Below, one piece after another: positions 47,034 through 54,703 of a stretch of DNA of 64,000 bases. The notes under the pieces are model-generated. The model was not told the DNA's origin, made no database searches, and saw only the letters and a program-made list of their open reading frames with translations. Position 1 is the first letter of the stretch. Each line of letters opens with the position of its first letter. Made by a program: the position numbers and the translations under genes. Source of the stretch: Loigolactobacillus coryniformis subsp. coryniformis KCTC 3167 = DSM 20001 (lineage in GTDB: Bacteria > Bacillota > Bacilli > Lactobacillales > Lactobacillaceae); assembly GCF_002706425.1 (NCBI RefSeq), contig NZ_CP017713.1, positions 372,001-436,000 on the forward strand, in the 5' to 3' direction.

Positions 47034-48434
47034 ATGAATATGCAGAATAAAATGAAAAAATTAGGTTTTACTGAAGCATTAATTGTTTTGATCATTGTGT
47101 TAGCGGTCATGGGGATCGGTGTGATCGGTTTTGGCTTATCACCGCAAGTACCCGTTATGCTGGCAATGAGTTTAGTGATGGTATGGGCAAAATGGCGTCA
47201 TTCTGATTGGGCAACGGTTAATGTTGGTATCGCTGAAGGTATCGAAAAAGGAATCATTCCAATTTTTATTTTTATCTTGATTGGGGCTATGATCAGTACC
47301 TGGATCGCGGCTGGGACCATTCCTACGTTAATGGTTGTTGGCTTTAAATTGATCAGTGTACGTTGGTTCTTACCTTCCGTTTTTATTGTTTGTGCGTTAG
47401 TCGGTGCGGCTGTTGGGAGTGCATTTACAGTTGTGTCGACAGTTGGTTTGGCCTTTTTCGGTATGGGGATGACGATGAATTTGAACCCAGCCATGGTGGC
47501 AGGGGCGATTATTTCCGGTGGTATTATGGGCGATAAATTATCGCCATTATCAGAGACCAATAATTTAGCGGCAGCCGTCGTTGATATTGATTTATTCACT
47601 CATATGCGTAATTTATACTGGTCGATCGTACCAGCCGGTGGTATTACGTTGGTTATTTTTAGCTTCCTTGGCCGTACTAGCAATGGCGCTAGCTTGAGTC
47701 AAATTCAGCGTACGGTTAGTATTTTAAATCATAATTTTTCGATTTCAATTTGGGCATTGTTGCCAATTATTCTCGTTTTTGCTTGCGCAGGCTTAAAAAT
47801 TCCTGCGATACCAACGATGCTGTTGAATGTTTTTGTGACGACTGGCTTATTGTTGGTTGAGCAGCCACGTTTAGGTTTGAATCATTTGGCAACGATTATC
47901 ACCGATGGCTTTGTGGCCCATACTGGTAATGCGGGGGTCGATAAATTATTATCCCGCGGTGGTATCGTCAGTATGATGCCAACCGTTGCTCTGATCGTGT
48001 TAACTTTGTCATTAGGTGGTTTGCTAGTGAAATTTGGGTTGATCGAAGCAGTAATGACGCCGATCGCACAGCATTTAAATAATAGTGGCAAATTGATCTT
48101 AGCCGGTTTGGTGGCTTGTATTGGCGTTAATTTATTTGTTGGTGAACAATTTTTATCAATTATCTTACCAGGACGAGCGTTTAAGCAGGCATTTAACCAA
48201 GGTGGGTTAAGTGATGAGGCGCTTGGTCGTGTACTGGAAGATGGCGGTACGGTGATCAATTACTTAGTACCGTGGGGTGTTGGTGGTGTTTTCCTGGCTA
48301 ACACATTAGGTGTGCCAACGATCGAGTACTTACCCTTTGTTTTCTTCAGTTTGCTTTGTCCAGTGATGTCATTGTTAAGCGGTTTTGCTGGTGTTGGTTT
48401 ACAACATTTAAAAGCTCCTGCTAAATCGTTATAA
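47034..48434 (+). CDS. NhaC-family transporter, putative tyrosine permease
   Basis: A membrane protein of about 466 residues and about 11 segments belonging to the Na+/H+ antiporter NhaC family (IPIFIFILIGAMISTWIAAGTIPT; GAIISGGIMGDKLSPLSETNNLAA). NhaC homologues under Tyr T-boxes in Gram-positive bacteria have been proposed to import tyrosine, and the leader here has a TAC specifier, so amino acid uptake is more likely than pH control. Start ATG 47034 is 3 bases after GAGGAG; ATG 47040 has better spacing. Confidence 0.85.
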   Translation: MNMQNKMKKLGFTEALIVLIIVLAVMGIGVIGFGLSPQVPVMLAMSLVMVWAKWRHSDWATVNVGIAEGIEKGIIPIFIFILIGAMISTWIAAGTIPTLMVVGFKLISVRWFLPSVFIVCALVGAAVGSAFTVVSTVGLAFFGMGMTMNLNPAMVAGAIISGGIMGDKLSPLSETNNLAAAVVDIDLFTHMRNLYWSIVPAGGITLVIFSFLGRTSNGASLSQIQRTVSILNHNFSISIWALLPIILVFACAGLKIPAIPTMLLNVFVTTGLLLVEQPRLGLNHLATIITDGFVAHTGNAGVDKLLSRGGIVSMMPTVALIVLTLSLGGLLVKFGLIEAVMTPIAQHLNNSGKLILAGLVACIGVNLFVGEQFLSIILPGRAFKQAFNQGGLSDEALGRVLEDGGTVINYLVPWGVGGVFLANTLGVPTIEYLPFVFFSLLCPVMSLLSGFAGVGLQHLKAPAKSL

Positions 48435-48442
48435 TAGAAATT

Positions 48443-48478
48443 AAGGCTGCCGTAGGCTTAAATGCTGGCAGCTTTTTT
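48443..48478 (+). terminator. Terminator after the NhaC-family gene
   Basis: AAGGCTGCC / GGCAGCTT hairpin followed by six Ts. Confidence 0.85.
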
Positions 48479-48514
48479 GATGACAAATTTATGTAGTGGG
48501 AAAGGTTGATCATT

Positions 48515-49078
48515 ATGTTAAATTTTGTAAATGCCGGGCGGCCTGGGAAAGTACAGACGGAGAATCAGCGTTATCATGGTTATATTTTTGACTTTGTGCA
48601 GCGCCAGATCAAAACGCCCGATCATATGGTGGTAACGCGTGATGTTATTTTGCATCGCCCGGCGGTGGCAATTTTGGCTTTAACTGCAGATCAACAAGTG
48701 GTTGTAAATAGCGAATATCGGGCGGGGGTTAACCAGGAAAGCATTGCCTTGCCTGCCGGTTTACTAAATGAAAACGAAGATGCGTTGACCGCAGCACCAC
48801 GGGAATTAAGTGAAGAAACGGGTTACGTGGCCCATGATTTAAAAGTATTGACCACGGTCGCTTCATCAGAGGGCTTTACTGATGAGCGGGTAACCTTGGT
48901 GTTGGCTCACATTGATGCAACTGAACGGGTAGCCACGCATTTTGATGCGGATGAATTTGTTAATAGTCAATTAGTTCCCTTGTCAGAGCTGGTTACCTTA
49001 GTCAAAAATGGCACTGTTCAGTCGGCCCAAACCGTGGCGGCAGTTGGTTATTATTTAGCCTTTTGTCAGAACGACTAG
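48515..49078 (+). CDS. NUDIX hydrolase, ADP-ribose pyrophosphatase-like
   Basis: A 187-residue NUDIX enzyme. The Nudix box is GLLNENEDALTAAPRELSEETGYV (G-x5-E-x7-REL-x-EE-x-G). The surrounding sequence (EYRAGVNQESIALPAG) matches ADP-ribose pyrophosphatases, which hydrolyse ADP-ribose to AMP and ribose 5-phosphate. GGGAAAGG lies about 9 bases before ATG 48515; the frame opens at TTG 48506. Confidence 0.87.
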   Translation: MLNFVNAGRPGKVQTENQRYHGYIFDFVQRQIKTPDHMVVTRDVILHRPAVAILALTADQQVVVNSEYRAGVNQESIALPAGLLNENEDALTAAPRELSEETGYVAHDLKVLTTVASSEGFTDERVTLVLAHIDATERVATHFDADEFVNSQLVPLSELVTLVKNGTVQSAQTVAAVGYYLAFCQND

Positions 49079-49193
49079 TTTTTAACAACCGTTTGGTTTA
49101 ATTATGCCGAAGAAACGCCTATACTGATAAATGTAAGCGGTGTTAAAAATGTTTACAGTATAATTTCTGATATAGAAAGGATCAGCGGTCAAT

Positions 49194-49853
49194 ATGGCAA
49201 CAACAATGCAAACACACGTCAATAATGATTTTAAAGATATTATGGCGAATCGGCAGTCGATTCGTAATTTCGATCCTAGCGTTAAAATTGATCATACTGA
49301 GATGACCACGATGATCAATGAAGCGATTACTGCACCTTCTGCCTGCAATTTACAAGCATGGCACTTTGTCGTCGTTGATACACCAGCGGGTAAGGATAAG
49401 TTACGTTCATTTTTCATGAAATTTAATACGCCACAACTGGACACTAGTTCTGCAATGGTCATGATTTTTGGTGACACGTTGGCTTACAAGTCATATCGTG
49501 ATTTATGGAACAAAGCATATGAAAATAAGCAGATCACTGCTGAAAAGCGGGATGAAGTTTTCAAAACTTTCCTACCTTTGTATGAAAATGCGTCAACAGA
49601 TATGTTAAAAGCTGATGCAACGGTGGATAGTGCATTAGCCGCGATGCAGTTTATGTTAGTAGCGCGGGCCCATGGTTACGAAACCAATCCAATCGCTGGT
49701 TACGATGCGTCTAAAGCGGCTGCTGCTTTAGGCTTAGATGAAAAACGTTATGTGCCAGTAATGGCAATTGCAATCGGTAAGCCAGCACCAGACGATAAAG
49801 ATGAAGTGAAATCCGTTCGTTATACCGCTGAGCAAGTAACACAGTTTGAATAA
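49194..49853 (+). CDS. Nitroreductase family protein
   Basis: A 219-residue FMN-dependent nitroreductase-fold protein. FMN-contact regions are ANRQSIRNFDPS near the N-terminus and APSACNLQAWHFVVVD; the C-terminus holds YVPVMAIAIGKPAP. Such enzymes reduce nitroaromatics or quinones with NAD(P)H. AAAGGAT lies upstream of the ATG. Single gene before the Met T-box. Confidence 0.88.
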   Translation: MATTMQTHVNNDFKDIMANRQSIRNFDPSVKIDHTEMTTMINEAITAPSACNLQAWHFVVVDTPAGKDKLRSFFMKFNTPQLDTSSAMVMIFGDTLAYKSYRDLWNKAYENKQITAEKRDEVFKTFLPLYENASTDMLKADATVDSALAAMQFMLVARAHGYETNPIAGYDASKAAAALGLDEKRYVPVMAIAIGKPAPDDKDEVKSVRYTAEQVTQFE

Positions 49854-49893
49854 TTTTACTTATGGTAAGCGACTGTGATTAGTTTTAATCAAT

Positions 49894-49922
49894 TTGACAA
49901 ATTAAAATTTTATTAATATAAT
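49894..49922 (+). promoter_or_regulatory. Consensus promoter of the Met T-box unit
   Basis: TTGACA (49894-49899) and TATAAT (49917-49922), both perfect, 17 bases apart. Confidence 0.9.
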
Positions 49923-49928
49923 AGCTTC

Positions 49929-50226
49929 AACTTAAGTCTAGATAAATGTTTGAGATGAGTAGAAGACAAAACTTGGCAGCGAGTTCGTGGTTGGTGTGAA
50001 CGAATGAAGTCGTGTTTTCGAATATGGGCTCCTTAGTAAAGTGTCGGTAAGGGTCAATTCTAAGCCGTCAACGGGGTTGCATCCGTTATCTGTGCAGAGT
50101 TTTGTCATTAGCCGTGGCAGAACTTACTGAGGTGTCTTTTGCGAAGAAGGCATAAGCTAAGGTGGCAACACGGTAAAAACCGTCCTTTTAATTCTTGAAA
50201 ATAGAATTATGAGGACGGTTTTTTTG
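49929..50226 (+). promoter_or_regulatory. T-box leader, methionine specifier
   Basis: A T-box of about 300 bases. Stem I includes GTGGTTGGTGTGAAC and the specifier position reads ATG (50024-50026, in CGAATATGGGCTCC). The T-box motif AAGGTGGCAACACGG is at about 50159-50173. The terminator is AACCGTCCT...AGGACGGTT plus T-run (50178-50225). The gene it controls resembles a methionine-binding protein. The bulge reads TGGC, which would suit a G rather than an A discriminator base. Confidence 0.87.
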
Positions 50227-50264
50227 TTTCAGCAATTATTTAGTTAATATTGGAGGAATTAGTC

Positions 50265-51089
50265 ATGATTAAACATAAACGATTAGTTTTACTGATCGGT
50301 TTAGCAGTTGCAGCATTTATTTTCGTATTTGGTGGCGCAATCGTACCCGCACACGCTGCTAAAACAGTCACAATTGGGATTAATGGTAGTGATCACCGGC
50401 AATGGAATCCGGCAGAAAAAACTTTGGCGAAGGAAGGTATCAAATTAAAATTTGTGACTTTCAGCGATTACAATCAGCCGAATACTGCTTTAGTCAACGG
50501 TGATGTCGATTTAAATGCTTTCCAAACAAAATACTTTTTCGATGATTGGAAAAAAACGCATAAGGCTAAATTAAGTGCCATTGGCAAAACCGTGATCGCA
50601 CCACTTGCATTATATTCCAGCAAACACACCAAAGTTAGCCAGATCAAAAAAGGTGACACGATCATCATTGCCAATGACGTTACTGATGAAGGTCGTGCGC
50701 TGACCCTTTTACAAAATGCTGGCTTGATCAAAATCAAAAATAAGACGTTACCAACGGTTCATGATATTACGCAAAATAAGCTGAATTTGAAAATCAAAGA
50801 AGTTGATGCGTCACAAACAGCGCATTCTTTAGGCGATGTTTCCGCGGCGGTGATCAATAGTGGGGTTGCGACCGATGCTAAATTGAACCATAAGGATGCA
50901 CTGTACACGGAACAAATCAATAAGAAATCGAAGCCGTATATCAATATTATTGCCGCCAGAACTGAAGATAAAAATAACAAGACTTACAAAAAAGTCGTTC
51001 AAGCTTTCCAACAAGAAGCAACGAAAAAAGCCATCCAGAAGATCTTTAAAGGCGCTGAGACCGCTGCTTGGGATATTAAGCTGAAGTAA
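50265..51089 (+). CDS. metQ: MetQ/NlpA-family substrate-binding protein lacking a lipobox
   Basis: A 274-residue homologue of the D-/L-methionine ABC transporter binding protein (FSDYNQPNTALVNGDVDLNAFQTKYFFDDW is typical MetQ). It has a signal peptide ending in AHA, but no lipobox cysteine; the whole protein has no cysteine. Family members are normally lipoproteins in Gram-positive cells. GGAGGAA is 6 bases before ATG 50265. No metN ATPase or metI permease is next to it; an M20 gene remnant follows. Methionine as ligand is inferred from family plus the Met T-box. Confidence 0.87.
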   Translation: MIKHKRLVLLIGLAVAAFIFVFGGAIVPAHAAKTVTIGINGSDHRQWNPAEKTLAKEGIKLKFVTFSDYNQPNTALVNGDVDLNAFQTKYFFDDWKKTHKAKLSAIGKTVIAPLALYSSKHTKVSQIKKGDTIIIANDVTDEGRALTLLQNAGLIKIKNKTLPTVHDITQNKLNLKIKEVDASQTAHSLGDVSAAVINSGVATDAKLNHKDALYTEQINKKSKPYINIIAARTEDKNNKTYKKVVQAFQQEATKKAIQKIFKGAETAAWDIKLK

Positions 51090-51108
51090 TTTTTTAGGGG
51101 GTCATTGT

Positions 51109-52394
51109 ATGGGTAAACAACAAAATATTGCGACTTATCAAGCTAAGTTGGCGCGGTCCGTGTTTTTGACGAGCATAAATTTCCGCTGGTCTTTGCTGAT
51201 TTTCCTGCAGCGACGCCGGCGGCTAATGCAACAACAGTACTATTTTATAATCATTATGATGTTCAGCCAGCGGAGCCGCTTGCGTTATGGCGGACTGATC
51301 CGTGGACGTTGACTAAGCAAGACGGTAAATTTTTTGGACGGGGAATCGCGGACTGTAAAGGTGATCTGTTTGTTCGTTTAACGGCGTTGAAAAATTATTT
51401 AGACGAATACGGTCAGCCCCCAGTGCATATCAAGTTCTTGGTCGAAGGGGCTGAGGAGATTGCCAGCCAAGGCTTAGATGATTATTTCAAACAACATAGT
51501 GAACTGTTTCAAAGCGACTTGATCATCTGGGAGTCAGGGACTAAAAATGAACGTGGTCAGTTGCGGATCACCGGTGGGAATAAAGGTATCAGCTGTTTTG
51601 AAATTTCTGCTGACTCTGCCAGTCGCAATCTACACTCATCTAATTCTGCCATTATTGATGGTGCGTTGTGGCATTTGATCGATGGCATTTCTAGCTTGCA
51701 TCAGCACGGCAAAATTAGTGTAGCCGGTTTTTATGATAATATCACCGCACCCACATTACGGGCTAAAAATTTAGCCCATAAAATGTATTTTTCGTCGGCC
51801 AAATTAAGCAAACTGTATCAGCTGCAGTACCCATTTTTACAGGGTGACAATGAAGAAAAAATTAAGGAAGCTTATCTATTTGCCCCAAGTTTTAATATCG
51901 AGGGTATTAGTGGTGGTTACGAAGGCGCCAGTGTCAAAACCGTTTTGCCCGCGCACGGTGGGGCTAAGTTTGACATGCGGCTAGTGCCTGGTCAAGACCC
52001 CGCTGATGTTGCCGATAAAGTCGCCACTCAGCTGTACAACAACGGTTTTGGCGACCTTAAAGTAGATTACACAATGGGCGTTACCGCTTATCGTTCCGAC
52101 ATGGACGCACCACTGATCAAAGAATTGATTGCCACGGCGCAAACGGTCTATGGCGGCACCGACAGTGTCGAAGTATTGCCAACTTCTGCTGGGACAGGAC
52201 CTTCATATAATTTTAATCATTATTTACATGCGCCGATCGCGGCAATCGGTATCGGTAATCCCAATTCTGGCGCCCATGCCCCAAATGAAAATGTAACGGA
52301 AGCTGACTATCTCAGCGGCATCGAAGTGATCACGCAGTTTTTCGCTAATTTAAGTGCGCATACGCGGGCTGATGACCATTCAATCACGGCCTAA
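51109..52394 (+). pseudogene. M20-family peptidase, broken by an N-terminal deletion/frameshift
   Basis: The start MGKQQNIATYQAKLAR (51109-51156, GGGGG ribosome binding site upstream) is in one frame. The body, beginning VRVFDEHKFPLVFADFPA at about 51156, is in another and runs to 52394. The body holds the metal ligands of M20 metallopeptidases (FYNHYDVQP, GRGIADCKGD, VEGAEEIASQG). The segment that should link the two parts, roughly 40-60 residues in M20 relatives, is missing. A shorter product starting at TTG 51309 would lack the first metal-binding His. In other lactobacilli a similar M20 gene follows metQ. Confidence 0.8.
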
Positions 52395-52420
52395 GTATTT
52401 TTTTAATAGGAAGGTTTACT

Positions 52421-53566
52421 ATGGAACGAGCAGAGAAAATTAAGATCTTGCAACAATTGATCCAGATCAATTCAGTTAATGGTAATGAACGAGTGATTGC
52501 TAATTATTTGCAACAACTTTTTAAAGCACATGGAATCACATCTGTGGAATTGATTCCCTTCAATGGTGCGACAGAGCGTTGTAGCATCATTGCTGAAATT
52601 GGTGAGCGCACGACGGATAAAGTGTTGGCGTTAGCTGGGCATTTAGATACAGTTGCAGTAGGCAATCGCGCTAGTTGGCAATTCGATCCGTTTAGTGGCC
52701 AACTGAGTGCTGATTCAATTTATGGTCGTGGTGCTGCAGATATGAAATCTGGCTTGGCTGCGATGGTGATCGCTATGATTGAAATCAAGGAAAGCGGCGT
52801 GAAGTTAAATGGCCGATTACGTTTTATCGGTACGGCCAGTGAAGAACTAGGTGCGCGTGGTGCCGTCGAGCTGACGCAGCAAGGGCGGATCGATGATGTG
52901 ACCGCCATGGTGGTTGGTGAACCAACTAGTGGCGATATTGTGTTCGCGCATAGTGGGCAATTTAATTATACGGTGACGGCTTACGGAAAAAGCGCGCACA
53001 GTTCGTTACCGGATAAAGGTATTAACGCGATCTATCATTTAAATGACTTTATTAATGCTGAGCGGACGGCGTTTACTGATGTGCCTAAAAGTAAGCTATT
53101 AGGCGCTTTGGTACATAGTATTACGGTGATCAAAGGTGGCGAGCAGATCAATAGTATTCCTGATCAGGCGTATCTACAAGGTAATATTCGCCCGATCCCT
53201 GAGTTCGATACCCAGCAAGTTCTTGAGCGATTACAGCAGATCATCGTCAAATTAAATCAGCGTCCCCAAGTAAAACTTGAATTAACGGTTAGAGATCGGT
53301 TTGAAGCGATTGCGAATGACCCTGATTCACCGTTTGTCAATTTAGTTCAGGCTGCCCGGACCGCGGCGTTTGGGACGCCAGCACAAAAGTTGATCATTCA
53401 TGGTGCAACGGATGCCTCGGCTTATGTTGCTGCTAATGATTGCCCGATGTTACTACTAGGCGCTGGTAATTGGCATGATGCGCATCAGATCAATGAGTCG
53501 GTGGCGGTTGCTAATTATCTCAATGTATTGGCAACTTATGAAAATATTATCCGCCAATATTTATAA
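52421..53566 (+). CDS. ArgE/DapE family deacylase (M20 peptidase)
   Basis: A 381-residue M20-family metallohydrolase. Metal ligands are in LAGHLDTVAVG (His, Asp), GRGAADMKSG (bridging Asp), TASEELGARGA (Glu-Glu) and the later GATDAS and HQINES regions. It resembles succinyl-diaminopimelate desuccinylase and acetylornithine deacetylase. Its place after metQ and a related gene remnant suggests hydrolysis of N-acylated amino acids or peptides brought in by the transporter, which is an inference. AGGAAGG lies upstream of the ATG. Confidence 0.88.
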   Translation: MERAEKIKILQQLIQINSVNGNERVIANYLQQLFKAHGITSVELIPFNGATERCSIIAEIGERTTDKVLALAGHLDTVAVGNRASWQFDPFSGQLSADSIYGRGAADMKSGLAAMVIAMIEIKESGVKLNGRLRFIGTASEELGARGAVELTQQGRIDDVTAMVVGEPTSGDIVFAHSGQFNYTVTAYGKSAHSSLPDKGINAIYHLNDFINAERTAFTDVPKSKLLGALVHSITVIKGGEQINSIPDQAYLQGNIRPIPEFDTQQVLERLQQIIVKLNQRPQVKLELTVRDRFEAIANDPDSPFVNLVQAARTAAFGTPAQKLIIHGATDASAYVAANDCPMLLLGAGNWHDAHQINESVAVANYLNVLATYENIIRQYL

Positions 53567-53577
53567 AATAGTTGCTT

Positions 53578-53610
53578 GGCCACAGTGTATTATTTGCACG
53601 GTGGCTTTTT
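53578..53610 (+). terminator. Terminator of the metQ unit
   Basis: GCCACAGTG / CACGGTGGC hairpin followed by five Ts. Confidence 0.8.
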
Positions 53611-53708
53611 CTATAACATTGGTTATTTTTGTTAGGTTAGCCGCTACAATCACTGGGCATTTTTCTGCTAACCTAAACATTTAGTTGGAAGTATGGTAAG
53701 GTGTATAT

Positions 53709-54263
53709 ATGATGAAAAAAACAGAGCGAGAAAAAATGACTGCCGGCGAAGCTTATCAGCAGTTCGACCCAGAATTGATCGAACGGCGGAAACTAATTCG
53801 TCAGCAGCTAAAAGAAATCAACCAAATTGTCGATAATGAAGAACGTAATCAGCGGTTTAAGGCGTTATTAGCGGATGCCGGGGATGACTTTTTCGTCGAA
53901 AGTGAATTTAAGTTTGATTATGGGTTTAACATTCACATTGGCGATCATTTCTATGGTAATTACGATATGACGTTTTTGGACACTTGCCCGATCACCATTG
54001 GTAGTCATTGCTACTTTGGCCCGAATGTTGGCTTGTATACGCCAGTTCATCCACTGGATGCGGCGCAGCGTGATGCTGATGTTGAGCTAGGCAAGCCGAT
54101 CACCATTGGTAATAGTTGCTGGTTTGGTGGTCGTGTGACAGTACTGCCAGGCGTTACTTTAGGTAACGAAGTTGTGGTTGGTGCTGGCTCTGTAGTGACA
54201 AAATCTTTTCCAGATAAGGTCGTGATCGCCGGTAATCCAGCGCGTATTATCAAACAGCTTTAA
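53709..54263 (+). CDS. Sugar O-acetyltransferase (maltose/galactoside type)
   Basis: A 184-residue left-handed beta-helix acetyltransferase of the LacA/Maa family. An N-terminal Mac domain (KMTAGEAYQQFDPELIERR) is followed by hexapeptide repeats (CPITIGSHCYFGPNVGLYTPVHP, PITIGNSCWFGGRVTVLPGVTLGNEVVVGAGSVVTKSF). The catalytic His is in TPVHPLD. It acetylates sugars with acetyl-CoA. AAGGTG lies 6 bases before ATG 53709; ATG 53712 is an alternative. Confidence 0.9.
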   Translation: MMKKTEREKMTAGEAYQQFDPELIERRKLIRQQLKEINQIVDNEERNQRFKALLADAGDDFFVESEFKFDYGFNIHIGDHFYGNYDMTFLDTCPITIGSHCYFGPNVGLYTPVHPLDAAQRDADVELGKPITIGNSCWFGGRVTVLPGVTLGNEVVVGAGSVVTKSFPDKVVIAGNPARIIKQL

Positions 54264-54269
54264 CGGAAA

Positions 54270-54379
54270 CGTGTTGAAAAAGCATGTTTTTCCGCTTAGC
54301 TACGCTTGTCAAATAGTCCACTGCGTGAATTATTCGCCAAGCTAAGCTAATGCTCAAAACATGAACGCTTTTTTTAACA
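54270..54379. repeat. 110-bp palindromic element
   Basis: The ends GTGTTGAAAAAGCATGTTTT (54270-54289) and AAAACATGAACGCTTTTTTTAACAC region (54355-54379) are near-perfect inverted repeats, and an inner pair GCTTAGCT (54293-54300) / AGCTAAGC (54339-54346) extends the cruciform. It could be a degenerate small mobile element or an elaborate terminator for the acetyltransferase gene, as the right arm contains GCTTTTTTT. Confidence 0.7.
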
Positions 54380-54703
54380 CTCTGTAGAAGGTCACGAATT
54401 CCTTGCGCTCATTTTAAATGAGTAATCTTAATTTCAAAAAATAGAAAGAAGGCAATACTGCGACTGAAACTCACCTAGAACGGGGGCAACCTCGCGTGGC
54501 ACTATATGTACCGGTGATCAAGGATGAATCCGGGAATTAACGACTGGGGACTGGGAGCGCGTGGTTAAATGACTAAGTGCCATTTAACCACATTAATGAA
54601 GCCATAGTTATTGGTCAATTTTTTACCAATGGCACCAGGACGAATCAGTAATTTTCCTCTAGGGCACGTCGGTTGTGGACGTGTTTTCAGGTGCAGGTTT
54701 ATA
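54380..54703 (+). other. Leader region of the BCCT transporter, possible regulatory RNA
   Basis: About 320 bases upstream of the transporter body. It contains GC-rich stretches (54478-54560) that contrast with neighbouring AT-rich DNA, a perfect 11-bp hairpin GTGGTTAAATG / CATTTAACCAC (54561-54591) without T-run, and smaller hairpins ATTGGT/ACCAAT (about 54609-54629) and ACGTC/GACGT. I cannot match it to a known riboswitch class. Confidence 0.4.
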
